DNA of 64,000 bases from Pseudarthrobacter enclensis (GTDB taxonomy: Bacteria > Actinomycetota > Actinomycetes > Actinomycetales > Micrococcaceae). Location of the stretch: contig NZ_KQ758600.1 in NCBI RefSeq assembly GCF_001457025.1, positions 620,001-684,000 of the forward strand, read 5' to 3'. The translations under genes and the position numbers were made by a program. The notes below the pieces were generated by a model. The model was not told the DNA's origin, did no database searches, and was given only the letters and a program-made list of their open reading frames with translations. Positions 35,211 through 43,400 of the stretch are shown here, piece by piece. Position 1 is the first letter of the stretch, and every line of letters begins with the position of its first letter.

Positions 35211-35719
35211 AACGTGTCCAATCCTTGGTTGACCCGGGCGACGTCTTCCGGCGTTCCCATGAGTTCGAATCGATAGAGATGGGGTACCTGGCATTTGGCG
35301 GCGATGATGTCCGCCGCCAGGCAGTAGTTGTCCCCGAAATTCGTGTTTCCGGCACCGATCACACCGCGGAGCAGCTGCCTGTTCTGCGGGTTGTTCAGGA
35401 ACCGGATGACCTGTTTGGGAACGGAGCCCTCTCCCCCGGTGCCGCCGTAGGTGGGCACCACCAGCACAAACGGCCGGGTGGCGAGAAGGGGTGCGTCCCT
35501 TGCGTAGAGCGGGATCCGGGCCACCTCGCGGCCAAGCTTCGTGACGAAGCGGCTGGTGTTCTCGGATGCCGAGGAAAAGTAGATCAGCTGGCTGCCGGTC
35601 CGCACCGGCTCTGTTTCATTCACGGGCCGGACCTGCGGGGACACCTCCACGCGCTGAGCCGCGTGGTTTTGCGGGACCCTGCGGTCCTGCTGTGCTGCTG
35701 GTGCTGCGATGGAAGTCAC
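35180..35719 (-). CDS. nrdI: flavodoxin-like ribonucleotide reductase assembly protein NrdI
   Basis: 179 aa from GTG 35719. Flavodoxin core: [91 protein letters not shown]. NrdI supplies the oxidant that activates the manganese cofactor of NrdF. It is longer than usual (about 130-150 aa) because of some 40 N-terminal residues rich in Pro/Gln/Val; a later in-frame GTG may be the true start. Overlaps nrdE and follows nrdH by 36 bp. Confidence 0.94.
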   Translation of the reverse strand: MTSIAAPAAQQDRRVPQNHAAQRVEVSPQVRPVNETEPVRTGSQLIYFSSASENTSRFVTKLGREVARIPLYARDAPLLATRPFVLVVPTYGGTGGEGSVPKQVIRFLNNPQNRQLLRGVIGAGNTNFGDNYCLAADIIAAKCQVPHLYRFELMGTPEDVARVNQGLDTFWTRLSQTQK

Positions 35720-35755
35720 CTCAGCTGGTTGGTTGCTGGAAGGAAAAGCGTGTTC

Positions 35756-36001
35756 CTAGGCCACGGAGGATACAGTGGCCAGTGCCAGTTCCTCGATCTT
35801 GTCGGGGCGGAAACCAGACCAGTGGTCCTGGTCGGTGACCACGACGGGAGCCTGCATGTAGCCAAGGGCCTTCAGCCGCTCGAGGGCTTCGGCGTCCTGG
35901 GAGATGTCAACGCTCTGGTAGGTGATGCCCTTCTTGTCGAGCGCTCGGTAGGTGGCGTTGCACTGAACACAAGCAGGCTTCGTGTAAACCGTTACGGTCA
36001 T
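35756..36001 (-). CDS. nrdH: glutaredoxin-like electron donor NrdH
   Basis: 81 aa. Redoxin motif CVQC in VYTKPACVQCNATYRALDKKGI, and QAPVVVTDQDHWSGFRPDKIEELA, the hallmark of NrdH, which is reduced by thioredoxin reductase and feeds NrdE. ATG 36001 has AGGGGAC upstream. First gene of nrdHIEF; controlled by the NrdR-like box at 36064. Confidence 0.96.
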   Translation of the reverse strand: MTVTVYTKPACVQCNATYRALDKKGITYQSVDISQDAEALERLKALGYMQAPVVVTDQDHWSGFRPDKIEELALATVSSVA

Positions 36002-36063
36002 TGTCGCTGTCCCCTTAGTCGAAATCTTCGCTGGCACGGTGTCCCCGTCCAAGCTGTATGTAG

Positions 36064-36079
36064 ATACTACATGTAGTGC
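36064..36079. promoter_or_regulatory. NrdR-like box upstream of nrdH
   Basis: ATACTACATGTAGTGC contains the perfect palindrome ACTACATGTAGT and fits the NrdR box pattern (acaCwATATwGtgt). It is 62 bp before the nrdH ATG. A degenerate second copy may exist near 36104. Confidence 0.6.
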
Positions 36080-36137
36080 AGACGCCTCTTTGGAACCCCA
36101 AGATGATGTATTACAAGTATGTCATTTAATGAACCTT

Positions 36138-36223
36138 TAATCCACAGGCGGGGCCCTTCAAAATGTCCGGAATCCCGGCGGTTTCGAGGACGGAATCCAC
36201 ATCCTGTGGAGTACTTAGCCACA
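36138..36223. promoter_or_regulatory. cluster of DnaA-box-like 9-mers upstream of nrdH
   Basis: TAATCCACA (36138), GAATCCACA (36193), TGTGGAGTA (36205, reverse) and TTAGCCACA (36215) each differ from TTATCCACA by one or two bases. TCCACATCCTGTGGA around 36196-36210 forms an inverted pair. The 365-bp gap between nrdH and tspO holds these, the NrdR-like box and the tspO terminator; I see no gene in it. Confidence 0.4.
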
Positions 36224-36284
36224 TTTAAACCCCAGCGTGTCGCGGCAGAGACGGCGTGTCGCGGGCACGTTCCGGACATGGAAA

Positions 36285-36324
36285 AAGCGTGCAGGGTCAC
36301 ACCGTGGAGTGACCAAGCACGCTT
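36285..36324 (-). terminator. rho-independent terminator after tspO
   Basis: On the minus strand AAGCGTGC, GGTCAC, loop, GTGACC, GCACGC, then a T5 run. It begins 44 bp past the tspO stop. Confidence 0.7.
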
Positions 36325-36367
36325 CGGACCGGCCGGCTCATCCGGCGCCCTCCGGGACCGGGACGGG

Positions 36368-36922
36368 CTACCCCTTCCGGGGCGGATTCAGGCGGGCGAT
36401 GGCGGCCGACAGGACAGTGGCGAACCCGCACCAGGCGGCATAGGGAGCCAGGGACACGCCGGCGGCACGGTCCAGCCGGTGGGTCCGGCGGACCAGGTCC
36501 GCGCTGCTGGCTGCCAGTAGTCCTGCCTCCGCCGCCGCCAGCCACGGCTTCCGCGACCGCCAGAAGAACCAGCTCCATGCCGCATTCAGCACCAGGTTCA
36601 GTGCCAGGGCGCGCTGGTAGGAGAGCAGCTCCCGACGCCGGCCCGCGGCACCGGGGCCGGCCCCGCCGTCGTCACCGCTTCCGCTGCCGTCCAGCGCGGC
36701 GGCGGAACCAATCACCGCGGCGCGGTCCAGGGCGACGGCCGACGTCACCGCGATGTCCGCGTACAAAGCGGTCCAGACCACCGGGAAGACGGCGGCCGGC
36801 GGCTGCCAGTCCGGTTTGCGCAGGCGCAGGTACCAGGCGCTCCGCGGCTCGGTTGCTGCACCGCCGAGGGCCGCTGTTGCCGCGGTGGCGGCGGCCGTCC
36901 ATGCCAGTGTCCTGGGCTCCAT
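36368..36922 (-). CDS. tspO: TspO/MBR-family membrane protein
   Basis: 184 aa, five TM helices. TspO signatures include WYLRLRKPDWQPPAAVFPVVWTALYADIAVTSAVAL and LNLVLNAAWSWFFWRSRKPWLAAAEAG. An unusual Gly/Asp-rich insert (GSGSGDDGGAGPGAAGRRR) lies between TM2 and TM3. TspO proteins bind porphyrins and tetrapyrroles and affect stress responses. AGGA precedes ATG 36922. It is last in the operon with the cyclopropane synthase group, 62 bp after that gene. Confidence 0.88.
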   Translation of the reverse strand: MEPRTLAWTAAATAATAALGGAATEPRSAWYLRLRKPDWQPPAAVFPVVWTALYADIAVTSAVALDRAAVIGSAAALDGSGSGDDGGAGPGAAGRRRELLSYQRALALNLVLNAAWSWFFWRSRKPWLAAAEAGLLAASSADLVRRTHRLDRAAGVSLAPYAAWCGFATVLSAAIARLNPPRKG

Positions 36923-36984
36923 CGTGAATCCTTTCCTCCGCCTGCGCGACGGCGGCCGCCACCTGCCGGCCGCCCGGCCGCCGT

Positions 36985-38355
36985 TTAGAGCTGCGCCTCG
37001 CGGCGGTCCAGCACGATCTGCTGCACGTCCAGGTATCCGGACTGGAAGCCTGCCCGGGAGTAGCAGAGGTAGAACAGCCACATCCGCTGGAAGACGGCAT
37101 CGAAGCCCAGTTCGCCCACGTCCCGCGATTTCGCCAGGAAGCGTTCCTCCCACAGCCGCAACGTGGCGGCGTAGTGGTCGCCCATGCCCATCCGTTCGCG
37201 GACGCGCAGCGTGGTGTTCTGCTGGGTGACGCTTTCGATGGCCCGCACCGACGGCAGGAAACCGCCCGGGAAAATGTACTTGTGCACCCAGGTGTAGGCA
37301 TTGCGGGTAGCCAGCATCCGGCCGTGCGGCATGGTGATCGCCTGGATGGCCACCTTTCCGCCCGGGGCCAGCACGCGGTCAATGGTCTGGAAGTAAATGG
37401 GCCAGTACTCGTACCCCACGGCCTCGATCATCTCCACCGACACGACGGCGTCGTACTCGCCTTCCACGGCCCGGTAGTCCTGCAGGGCGACCGTCACCTG
37501 GTGTGAGTATCCGGCGTCGGCGATGCGCTGCTGCGCCAGGGCCTGCTGTTCGCTGGAGAGCGTGACGCTGTACACGGTGGCGCCGCGGGCGGCGGCGCGG
37601 AGGGCCAGTTCGCCCCAGCCGGTGCCGATTTCCAGCAGCCGGGTGCCCTGGCCCACTCCGGCCTTGTCCAGCAGCCTGTCGATCTTGTCCTGCTGCGCCT
37701 GCGCCAGGACGTCCCATTCCACCGCGTCCAACGGTCCGGCAGCGACCGGGAAGAGCGCGGAGGAGTAGCTCATGGTGGCGTCGAGGAAGGTGGCGAAAAG
37801 GTCATTGGAGAGGTCGTAGTGCCGGGAGATGTTGCTGCGCGTGTTCTGTTCGGCGTTGCGTTCCTGCTTGGGGGTGCGCGGCAGGTACAGCGACCGCAGC
37901 TTCTGCAGCGGCATGGGGATCAGCGTGTCCACGGCGGCGGCAAACACTTCAAGTACGCCGGCAAGATCGCTGGCCTCCCAGTCGCCTGCCATGAACGATT
38001 CGCCCAGTCCGATCAGCCCGTTGTCGCCGATCCGCGCTTCAAACGCTTCGGGCCGGACCATGGTCATCACGGGGGCTTCGGGGCCGCCCTGGCCCAGGAC
38101 GGTCCCGTCGGGGTAAACCACCCGCAGCGGCAGGCGCCGGGCCGCCCCCTTGAACAGCAGCCCGGCGGCCTTTCCGGCCACCGCGGCTTTCGCGCCCGAC
38201 GGCGGCTGGGCAACTCCCGGCCACACGTCAGGGTCGATCGTGGCGGGCGACGCCGGGACTCCGGTGGGCGTCCACGCTGCGGGTCCGCGGTCGGCTGCAG
38301 GGCCGGCGGGGTGCACGTGTGCTGACGTGGTGCCGTTATCGTCCGTCATTGTCAT
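36985..38355 (-). CDS. cyclopropane-fatty-acyl-phospholipid synthase-type methyltransferase
   Basis: 456 aa. N-terminal accessory part (about 1-150) and SAM methyltransferase domain with LLEIGTGWGELALRAAARGATVYSVTLSSEQQALA and VVSVEMIEAVGYEYWPIYFQTIDRVLAPGG, typical of CFA synthases. It methylates unsaturated lipid acyl chains from SAM. ATG 38355 overlaps the DUF1365 stop (ATGA). With the amine oxidase and DUF1365 genes it forms a conserved lipid-modification set. Confidence 0.94.
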   Translation of the reverse strand: MTMTDDNGTTSAHVHPAGPAADRGPAAWTPTGVPASPATIDPDVWPGVAQPPSGAKAAVAGKAAGLLFKGAARRLPLRVVYPDGTVLGQGGPEAPVMTMVRPEAFEARIGDNGLIGLGESFMAGDWEASDLAGVLEVFAAAVDTLIPMPLQKLRSLYLPRTPKQERNAEQNTRSNISRHYDLSNDLFATFLDATMSYSSALFPVAAGPLDAVEWDVLAQAQQDKIDRLLDKAGVGQGTRLLEIGTGWGELALRAAARGATVYSVTLSSEQQALAQQRIADAGYSHQVTVALQDYRAVEGEYDAVVSVEMIEAVGYEYWPIYFQTIDRVLAPGGKVAIQAITMPHGRMLATRNAYTWVHKYIFPGGFLPSVRAIESVTQQNTTLRVRERMGMGDHYAATLRLWEERFLAKSRDVGELGFDAVFQRMWLFYLCYSRAGFQSGYLDVQQIVLDRREAQL

Positions 38356-39134
38356 TGAACTGCCTCCTGTGAGGTGTGGTGTGGCCTGGCGACGACGGGC
38401 AGGCGTCGTGCCCAGAGTTTAATGCCCTGCATCCTGATCAGCGCGGATACCAGCAGCGGCGCGGCCGGCACCTGGATGGCGGCGGCAAGGATGTTCCTGG
38501 CGGTGGCCGGCTGCCGCCGGCCGTCCATCGTGGCGACGAAGGGCCGCTGCCCCGCCCGTTCCAGCACGATGGACACGGCGAGCCGCTCCCCCGGCGCGGG
38601 CAGCTTCATCCGGTACTGTCCGTCGACGTCGTTGAAGGGTGAAACGTAGAATGCCTTGGGTACCGACGCCCGGCCTGCCGGGTCGGTCCGGAGCAGGTAG
38701 CAGTGCCGCTCGCCATAGGTGTTGTGGACCTCGGCGACGACGCACTGGAGTTCGCCGCCGGCGGTGTAGCACCAGAACAGGGTCAGCGGGTTGAAGACGT
38801 AGCCCAGGACCCGGGCGCTGGTCAGCATGTGGATGGGCCCGCCGCCGGGCTGGATGCCCTGGGCCTGCAGGAACCGTTCCACGTTGGCCCGGATGCTTGA
38901 GCCCGGATCGCCGAGGTGGTCGCCTGCCCGAAATTCGGCGAGGGGCCGGAGCAGCCGCGGCAGCCGGGGCAGGTGGTCGACGTCGACGAACCAGCTGTAG
39001 CTGCGGTAGGTGAAGGCATTCTTCAGGGGGCTTTGCCGCACGTGGGAGATGGCGGTGCGGTAGATGGCCGCACCCGCGGCTGCCGCGTCCGCGGCGGGGG
39101 CTGCACCCGGACTCATGGCTACACCGTAGCTCAT
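38352..39134 (-). CDS. DUF1365 domain protein
   Basis: 260 aa. AIYRTAISHVRQSPLKNAFTYRSYSWFVDVDHLPRLPRLLRPLAEFRAGDHLGDP, VLGYVFNPLTLFWCYTAGGELQCVVAEVHNTYGERHCYLL and FYVSPFNDVDGQYRMKLPAPGERLAVSI are DUF1365 landmarks. The protein accompanies amine-oxidase-like flavoproteins and CFA synthase in many bacteria, but its reaction is not known. ATG 39134 overlaps the flavoprotein stop (ATGA); ATG 39116 is an alternative. Its stop overlaps the CFA start. Confidence 0.92.
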   Translation of the reverse strand: MSYGVAMSPGAAPAADAAAAGAAIYRTAISHVRQSPLKNAFTYRSYSWFVDVDHLPRLPRLLRPLAEFRAGDHLGDPGSSIRANVERFLQAQGIQPGGGPIHMLTSARVLGYVFNPLTLFWCYTAGGELQCVVAEVHNTYGERHCYLLRTDPAGRASVPKAFYVSPFNDVDGQYRMKLPAPGERLAVSIVLERAGQRPFVATMDGRRQPATARNILAAAIQVPAAPLLVSALIRMQGIKLWARRLPVVARPHHTSQEAVQ

Positions 39135-40531
39135 GCAGGTTCCGCTGCAGGGGCCAGTTCCCGCTCGCCGTCGTCCGTGGCGGCGGCCGTCCCTGCGGGA
39201 AGGACCCGGGCCCACCGCCGGCCCAGCTTTTCGGCGGCGCGGACGCCGGACAGTGCGCCGTCCTCGTGGAAGCCCCAGCCCAGGTAGGCGCCGGCGTAGG
39301 CGATGCGGTTGTCAGCCAGGGCAGCGATTGCCTGCTGTGCCTTGAGGGATTCGGGAGTGTACTGCGGGTGTTCGTACACCATGCGTTCCAGCACGGAACC
39401 GTCGGCGATCAGGTCGGACTCCCCCAGGCTGACCAGGTAGGGCCGTCCGTCCTGCGGGGTGAGCCGTTGGAGCCGGGTGAGGTCGTAGCTGACCAGGACC
39501 CGGTCCGGCCGGGAATCGCAGGAGGGCAACCGGTAGTTCCATGATGCCTTGGCGTTGTCCGCGGCCGGCAGGACTGCAGGGTCGCGGTGGAAGACGGTGT
39601 GGTTGACGGAGTACGGCATGCCGCCCAGTGCTTCCTTTTCCTCCGGAGTGGCGTCGGCCAGGAACCCGAGGGCCTGCGCGGGGTGGGTGGCCACCACCAC
39701 GGCGTCGTAGTCTTCCAGCCTGTCCGCGGCCGCAATCTCAACGCCCGTGCCGGTGCGGCGGATGGCGGTGACGGGGGTGTTGAGCCGGATATCCGGCAAG
39801 GTGGCGGCCAGCTTTTCGACGTAGCGTGCAGAGCCGCCGGTGACGGTGCGCCACTGCGGCGAGCCTTTGATGCCCAGCATGCCGTGGTGCCCCAGGAAGG
39901 TGAAAAGGTACCTCGCGGGGTAGTTCAGCGCTGTGGTCGGATCGCAGGACCAGACGGCGCTGACCACCGGGGTCATGAAGTGCGAGATGAAGTAGGCGCT
40001 GAAGTTCTCGCGGGCCAGGAATTCCCCGAGGGTGGGTTCGGGACGTTCGGCACCGCCGTCCACGGAGGACACGGGAGCGGTGTCCAGCAGGGCGCGCGCC
40101 CTCCGGTAGAACCTGGTCACTTCCAGCAGCATCAGCAGGTAGCGTCCGCGCAGCAGGCTGGACGGCCGGGCGATGATCCCGCGGGCGCCGTCCCGGGCTC
40201 CGGCGTACTCGAGTCCGCAGCCGTCGCAGCGGATGGACATGCTCATCTCCGAGTCCTGCGTTTCGATGCCCAGTTCGGCGAACAGCCGCAGCAGAGTGGG
40301 GTAGGTCCGTTCGTTGTGCACGATGAAGCCGGTGTCCACCCCGAGGGTCGTGCCGTCAGGCTGGGGCATGTCGTGGGTGTGGGCGTGCCCGCCCAGCCGG
40401 GAGTCAGCTTCGAAGAGGGTGACATCGTCTTCCCGGTTCAGGACGTAGGCTGCCGTCAGGCCTGCCACTCCGCTTCCGATGACGGCGACCCGCCGCCGTC
40501 CCCCTCCACCTGCTGCTGCGCTCGGTGACAT
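39131..40531 (-). CDS. NAD(P)/FAD-dependent amine oxidase-like protein
   Basis: 466 aa. FAD-binding RRVAVIGSGVAGLTAAYVLNREDDVTLFEADSRLGGHAHTHD, VDTGFIVHNERTYPTLLRLFAELG and the C-terminal NRIAYAGAYLGWGFHEDGALSGVRAAEKLG. It is the amine-oxidase-like flavoprotein that usually pairs with DUF1365 and CFA synthase, probably preparing fatty acyl chains. GAGGAGC precedes ATG 40531. It starts the four-gene unit through tspO, and is divergent from the ArgP-like regulator by 135 bp. Confidence 0.92.
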   Translation of the reverse strand: MSPSAAAGGGGRRRVAVIGSGVAGLTAAYVLNREDDVTLFEADSRLGGHAHTHDMPQPDGTTLGVDTGFIVHNERTYPTLLRLFAELGIETQDSEMSMSIRCDGCGLEYAGARDGARGIIARPSSLLRGRYLLMLLEVTRFYRRARALLDTAPVSSVDGGAERPEPTLGEFLARENFSAYFISHFMTPVVSAVWSCDPTTALNYPARYLFTFLGHHGMLGIKGSPQWRTVTGGSARYVEKLAATLPDIRLNTPVTAIRRTGTGVEIAAADRLEDYDAVVVATHPAQALGFLADATPEEKEALGGMPYSVNHTVFHRDPAVLPAADNAKASWNYRLPSCDSRPDRVLVSYDLTRLQRLTPQDGRPYLVSLGESDLIADGSVLERMVYEHPQYTPESLKAQQAIAALADNRIAYAGAYLGWGFHEDGALSGVRAAEKLGRRWARVLPAGTAAATDDGERELAPAAEPA

Positions 40532-40654
40532 TGATGCTCCTCTGCTGAACACGTGTCGCTGGTCGGTATACAAACGGCAATTCGGTGCAGTCTACGGGCC
40601 GGATGGGAAGCGTCCTTGCCTTTTTGCCCCGGCCCGTCCCCGCGCCCTCCGGAG

Positions 40655-40660
40655 TATTGT
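40655..40660 (+). promoter_or_regulatory. -10 box TATTGT, leaderless promoter
   Basis: TATTGT 6 nt before GTG 40667. Confidence 0.5.
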
Positions 40661-40666
40661 TGGCTG

Positions 40667-41584
40667 GTGGTCAATCCGGTGCATTTGAAGACGTTGTTGG
40701 AGGTCACCCGGCTGGGCTCGTTCGCGGCGGCGGCGGCGACGCTGGGCTACACCGCGTCGGCGGTGTCCCAGCAGATGTCCGCGCTCGAGCGGGATACGGG
40801 GACCATCCTGTTCAAGCGTGCGGCGCGGAGCGTGGTCCCCACGGAAGCCGCCGTCGTCATGACCCGGCACGCCGCCAAGGTCCTGACCGACATCGAGGCA
40901 CTGATGGCCGCCGCGTCCAAGACCCGGGTTTCTGCCACCCAGGAACTTCGGCTGGGAATCTTCCCCAGCCTGGCCACCTATGTGCTGCCGCGGATCCTGA
41001 AGAATCCCGCGTGGAAGAACCTCGGCATCGACCTCCGGGTGTCGGTGGCCGAACCCGGCCAGACCATCCAGGGGCTCCGGGCCGGCGGCGACCTGGACCT
41101 CGCCGTGGTGTTCCAGGTGGGCCAGACCGGCGTGGCCTGGCCGGCCACGATCAACCGGCAGTGGGTTGGCGACGACGATTTCCGGGTGGTGCTGCCCAGG
41201 GACTGGGGCTTCCGCCAGGATGCGGGGCTGGCCGCGGAACACCTGTCCGAGCTTCCCTGGATCATGCACCACCCCGGGACCAGTGACGCCATTGTGATCG
41301 AGCGGCTCTTCGCCGGCTGCAACCTCCATCCGCGCGTTGTGGCCCACAGTGACGATTTCCACGCCAGCCTCGAAATGGCTGCCGCGGGGCTGGGCGCGGC
41401 GCTGGTCCCCGAGCTCGCGCTGCGGAACAAGCCGGCCGGCGTCGTGGTGCTGGATGTGCCGGAAATCCGGCTCGCCCGGAACGTGTTCGCGCTCCTGATC
41501 AATGACCGCAAAACGGCCCGTGTCCAGCTTTTCGTGGACCTGATGGCGGAAACACTGGCGGGCATGCGCACCGCGGTGAATTAG
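40667..41584 (+). CDS. argP: LysR-family regulator, ArgP/LysG type
   Basis: 305 aa. N-terminal winged helix HLKTLLEVTRLGSFAAAAATLGYTASAVSQQMSALERDTGTILFKRAARSVVPTEAA and C-terminal effector domain with LRLGIFPSLATYVLPRIL. The domain layout fits the ArgP/LysG subgroup, which controls lysine/arginine export; no lysE gene is nearby. The GTG start is fixed by the leaderless -10; an alternate GTG is at 40679. It may instead control the divergent flavoprotein/CFA operon. Confidence 0.82.
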   Translation: MVNPVHLKTLLEVTRLGSFAAAAATLGYTASAVSQQMSALERDTGTILFKRAARSVVPTEAAVVMTRHAAKVLTDIEALMAAASKTRVSATQELRLGIFPSLATYVLPRILKNPAWKNLGIDLRVSVAEPGQTIQGLRAGGDLDLAVVFQVGQTGVAWPATINRQWVGDDDFRVVLPRDWGFRQDAGLAAEHLSELPWIMHHPGTSDAIVIERLFAGCNLHPRVVAHSDDFHASLEMAAAGLGAALVPELALRNKPAGVVVLDVPEIRLARNVFALLINDRKTARVQLFVDLMAETLAGMRTAVN

Positions 41585-41617
41585 GACGCAACGCTGGAAT
41601 GCGCTGCACTTCGGGTC

Positions 41618-41623
41618 TATGTT
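41618..41623 (+). promoter_or_regulatory. -10 box TATGTT, leaderless promoter
   Basis: TATGTT 6 nt before ATG 41630, in the 45-bp gap after the LysR gene. Confidence 0.5.
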
Positions 41624-41629
41624 GAATCT

Positions 41630-42136
41630 ATGACCAAGGTAGCCAGCCAGCATTTTGGCGAGATTGAGCTCAATCACGGCAGGGACCACCTCTTTGCCGC
41701 CAAGCACGAGCTGCATGGCCACCCGTTGGAAATCGACCTGAACGTCACGGCCCATGACCACTTCGATGAGGCGGCCCTGCGCAAGGTCGATTACCGGCTC
41801 CGGTTCCTCCCGGAACTCGTCGATGAGGTCCGCGAGATGATCGCCGAGGAACTCGAACAGGACGGCACCAGCCCGCAGGAGTACCTGCATTTCCACTGCA
41901 ACGCCCTCAAGGAAGAGCACCTGCACAAGGTCTTTGGTGTAGAGGACCGCAGCCAGCTCACCAATGACGTCTTCCTCAAGGCCCTGAAACTGGGGCGCCT
42001 GGCCATCTACCCGGGGCAGCCCGAACGGTATTTCGTCCTGGACTTCACCCTGGGCGAGCACTTCACCGACGAGGTGCTGGTGGCATCCGCCGACGAGGAC
42101 GGCGTGGTGGACGACGAGATCGTCTGGGAATCCTGA
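41630..42136 (+). CDS. DUF2004 domain protein
   Basis: 168 aa, acidic. The opening HFGEIELNHGRDHLFAAKHELHGHPLEIDLNVTAHDHFDEAALRKVDYRLRFLPEL and VLDFTLGEHFTDEVLVASADEDG are DUF2004-like. No enzyme motif is visible. Leaderless -10 upstream. It ends at a hairpin terminator shared with the convergent metF. Confidence 0.8.
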   Translation: MTKVASQHFGEIELNHGRDHLFAAKHELHGHPLEIDLNVTAHDHFDEAALRKVDYRLRFLPELVDEVREMIAEELEQDGTSPQEYLHFHCNALKEEHLHKVFGVEDRSQLTNDVFLKALKLGRLAIYPGQPERYFVLDFTLGEHFTDEVLVASADEDGVVDDEIVWES

Positions 42137-42148
42137 CCCGATTCAAAC

Positions 42149-42189
42149 ACGACGCCGGCTGGTCACCCCAGGTGACCGGCCGGCGTCGT
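42149..42189. terminator. bidirectional hairpin between DUF2004 and metF genes
   Basis: ACGACGCCGGCTGGTCACC, CCA loop, and a complementary arm with a single G-U pair; AT-rich sequence follows. It sits in the middle of the 82-bp convergent gap. Confidence 0.7.
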
Positions 42190-42218
42190 ACTTAATTAGG
42201 AGCTGGCGCGGACTCAAG

Positions 42219-43178
42219 TCAGCCGGCGAGTTGTGCCCGGGCGGCGTTCCGGCTGCCAGCGCGGCTGTGCCGCGGCAGGGACAGCTTGTCCAGGACCTCC
42301 AGGGCGCTCTGGTGCTCATTGAAGGTGAAGAGGTGGATGCCCGGAGCGCCGGCGTCGAGCGCGGCATTGGCCAGATCCACGGTGGCGTCGACTCCGATGC
42401 GCAGCCGTTCCAGGTCGGTGTCCGCCGCCGCGAGGCGGTCGGTGAGCTTCGTGTCGGGTTGAAGTCCGGCGAGTTCGCCGAGCCGCTTGACGCGGCGGAG
42501 GCTTGTCAGGGGCATGACGCCGGGGATGATGGGAATGGCCACCCCGGCACGGCGGGCACGGGCGAGCAGGTCCTCGTACTGGGACGGGTGGAAGAACACC
42601 TGCGTGATAGCGAAGTCCGCGCCGGAACGCTGCTTGGCCAGCAGCACCTCGACGTCGTGCTCCTCGCTGGGTGATTCCGGGTGGCGTGCGGGGTAGGCCG
42701 CAACGCCCACGGCGATCTTGCCGGCGCACAGCAGGGCCGAGCGCCGCTGCTCCACGCGGCGGATGAGCTCGATCAGGTCCTGGGCGTAACGCAGGGAACC
42801 GTCAACGGGACGGTCTCCGTCCTTCGGCAGGTCGCCGCGGAGCGCGAGGATCCCGCGGACGCCCGTGTCCAGCAGCTGGCCGATGATGCCTGCCAGTTCC
42901 TGCGGCGTGTTGCCGATGCAGGTCAGGTGCGCCAGCGGCCGCAGGGTGGTCTCGACCAGCAGCCGGTCGATGAGTTCGACGGCGGTGTCCCGGTTGGAGC
43001 CACTGGCACCGTAAGTGACGGACACGTAGTCCGGTTCGGTGGTCTCCAGCTCACGGATGGTGGTCCAGAGCGTTTCGGCCGCAGCCGGGGAACGGGGCGG
43101 AAACAGTTCGTAGGACAGCGCCACGGGAGCTGCGTCCGAAAGGTTGGGAGATGCGTCACTACGCCTTGGTGATGACAT
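42219..43178 (-). CDS. metF: methylenetetrahydrofolate reductase
   Basis: 319 aa TIM-barrel flavoprotein. LSYELFPPRSPAAAETLWTTIRELETTEPDYVSVTYGASGSNRD, LAHLTCIGNTPQELAGII, ILALRGDLPKDG and FAITQVFFHP are MetF signatures. It reduces 5,10-methylene-THF to 5-methyl-THF for methionine synthesis. ATG 43178 has AAGGACGC upstream. The start codon lies in the right arm of an inverted repeat that also loops out the ribosome site (see the next entry), so expression is probably structure-controlled. Confidence 0.97.
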   Translation of the reverse strand: MSSPRRSDASPNLSDAAPVALSYELFPPRSPAAAETLWTTIRELETTEPDYVSVTYGASGSNRDTAVELIDRLLVETTLRPLAHLTCIGNTPQELAGIIGQLLDTGVRGILALRGDLPKDGDRPVDGSLRYAQDLIELIRRVEQRRSALLCAGKIAVGVAAYPARHPESPSEEHDVEVLLAKQRSGADFAITQVFFHPSQYEDLLARARRAGVAIPIIPGVMPLTSLRRVKRLGELAGLQPDTKLTDRLAAADTDLERLRIGVDATVDLANAALDAGAPGIHLFTFNEHQSALEVLDKLSLPRHSRAGSRNAARAQLAG

Positions 43179-43209
43179 TTGCGTCCTTGGTGACCGTGTG
43201 CAAATGTCA
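43173..43209 (-). promoter_or_regulatory. hairpin over the metF ribosome binding site and start codon
   Basis: In the mRNA, TGACATTTGC pairs perfectly with GCAAATGTCA, a 10-bp stem closing a 17-nt loop. The loop holds AAGGAC (Shine-Dalgarno) and the 3' arm holds the ATG. It could also be a protein-bound operator. No known riboswitch core was seen. Confidence 0.55.
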
Positions 43210-43400
43210 GGCCCACATGGGGGCACCCACACGCTCCGGTTGGAGGGTCGCTGACACGTTACAGGGGTAACTTGGGGACGACTCTATGGGCGGCGGGGCG
43301 CCCGTTCAAGCTGGCGGCCGAATTAAGACTCACTTTGACGACTGGTTCCGGGCCGCCACTGCAGATTGTTCGCCTGAAAGGGTTGTCGCCGGCCGCTGCG

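Noticed and set aside
33027..35276. A 749-codon open frame on the + strand opposite nrdE
   Set aside because: The nrdE protein on the minus strand is unmistakable; the opposite frame is a low-complexity shadow rich in Val, Gly, Leu and Asp.
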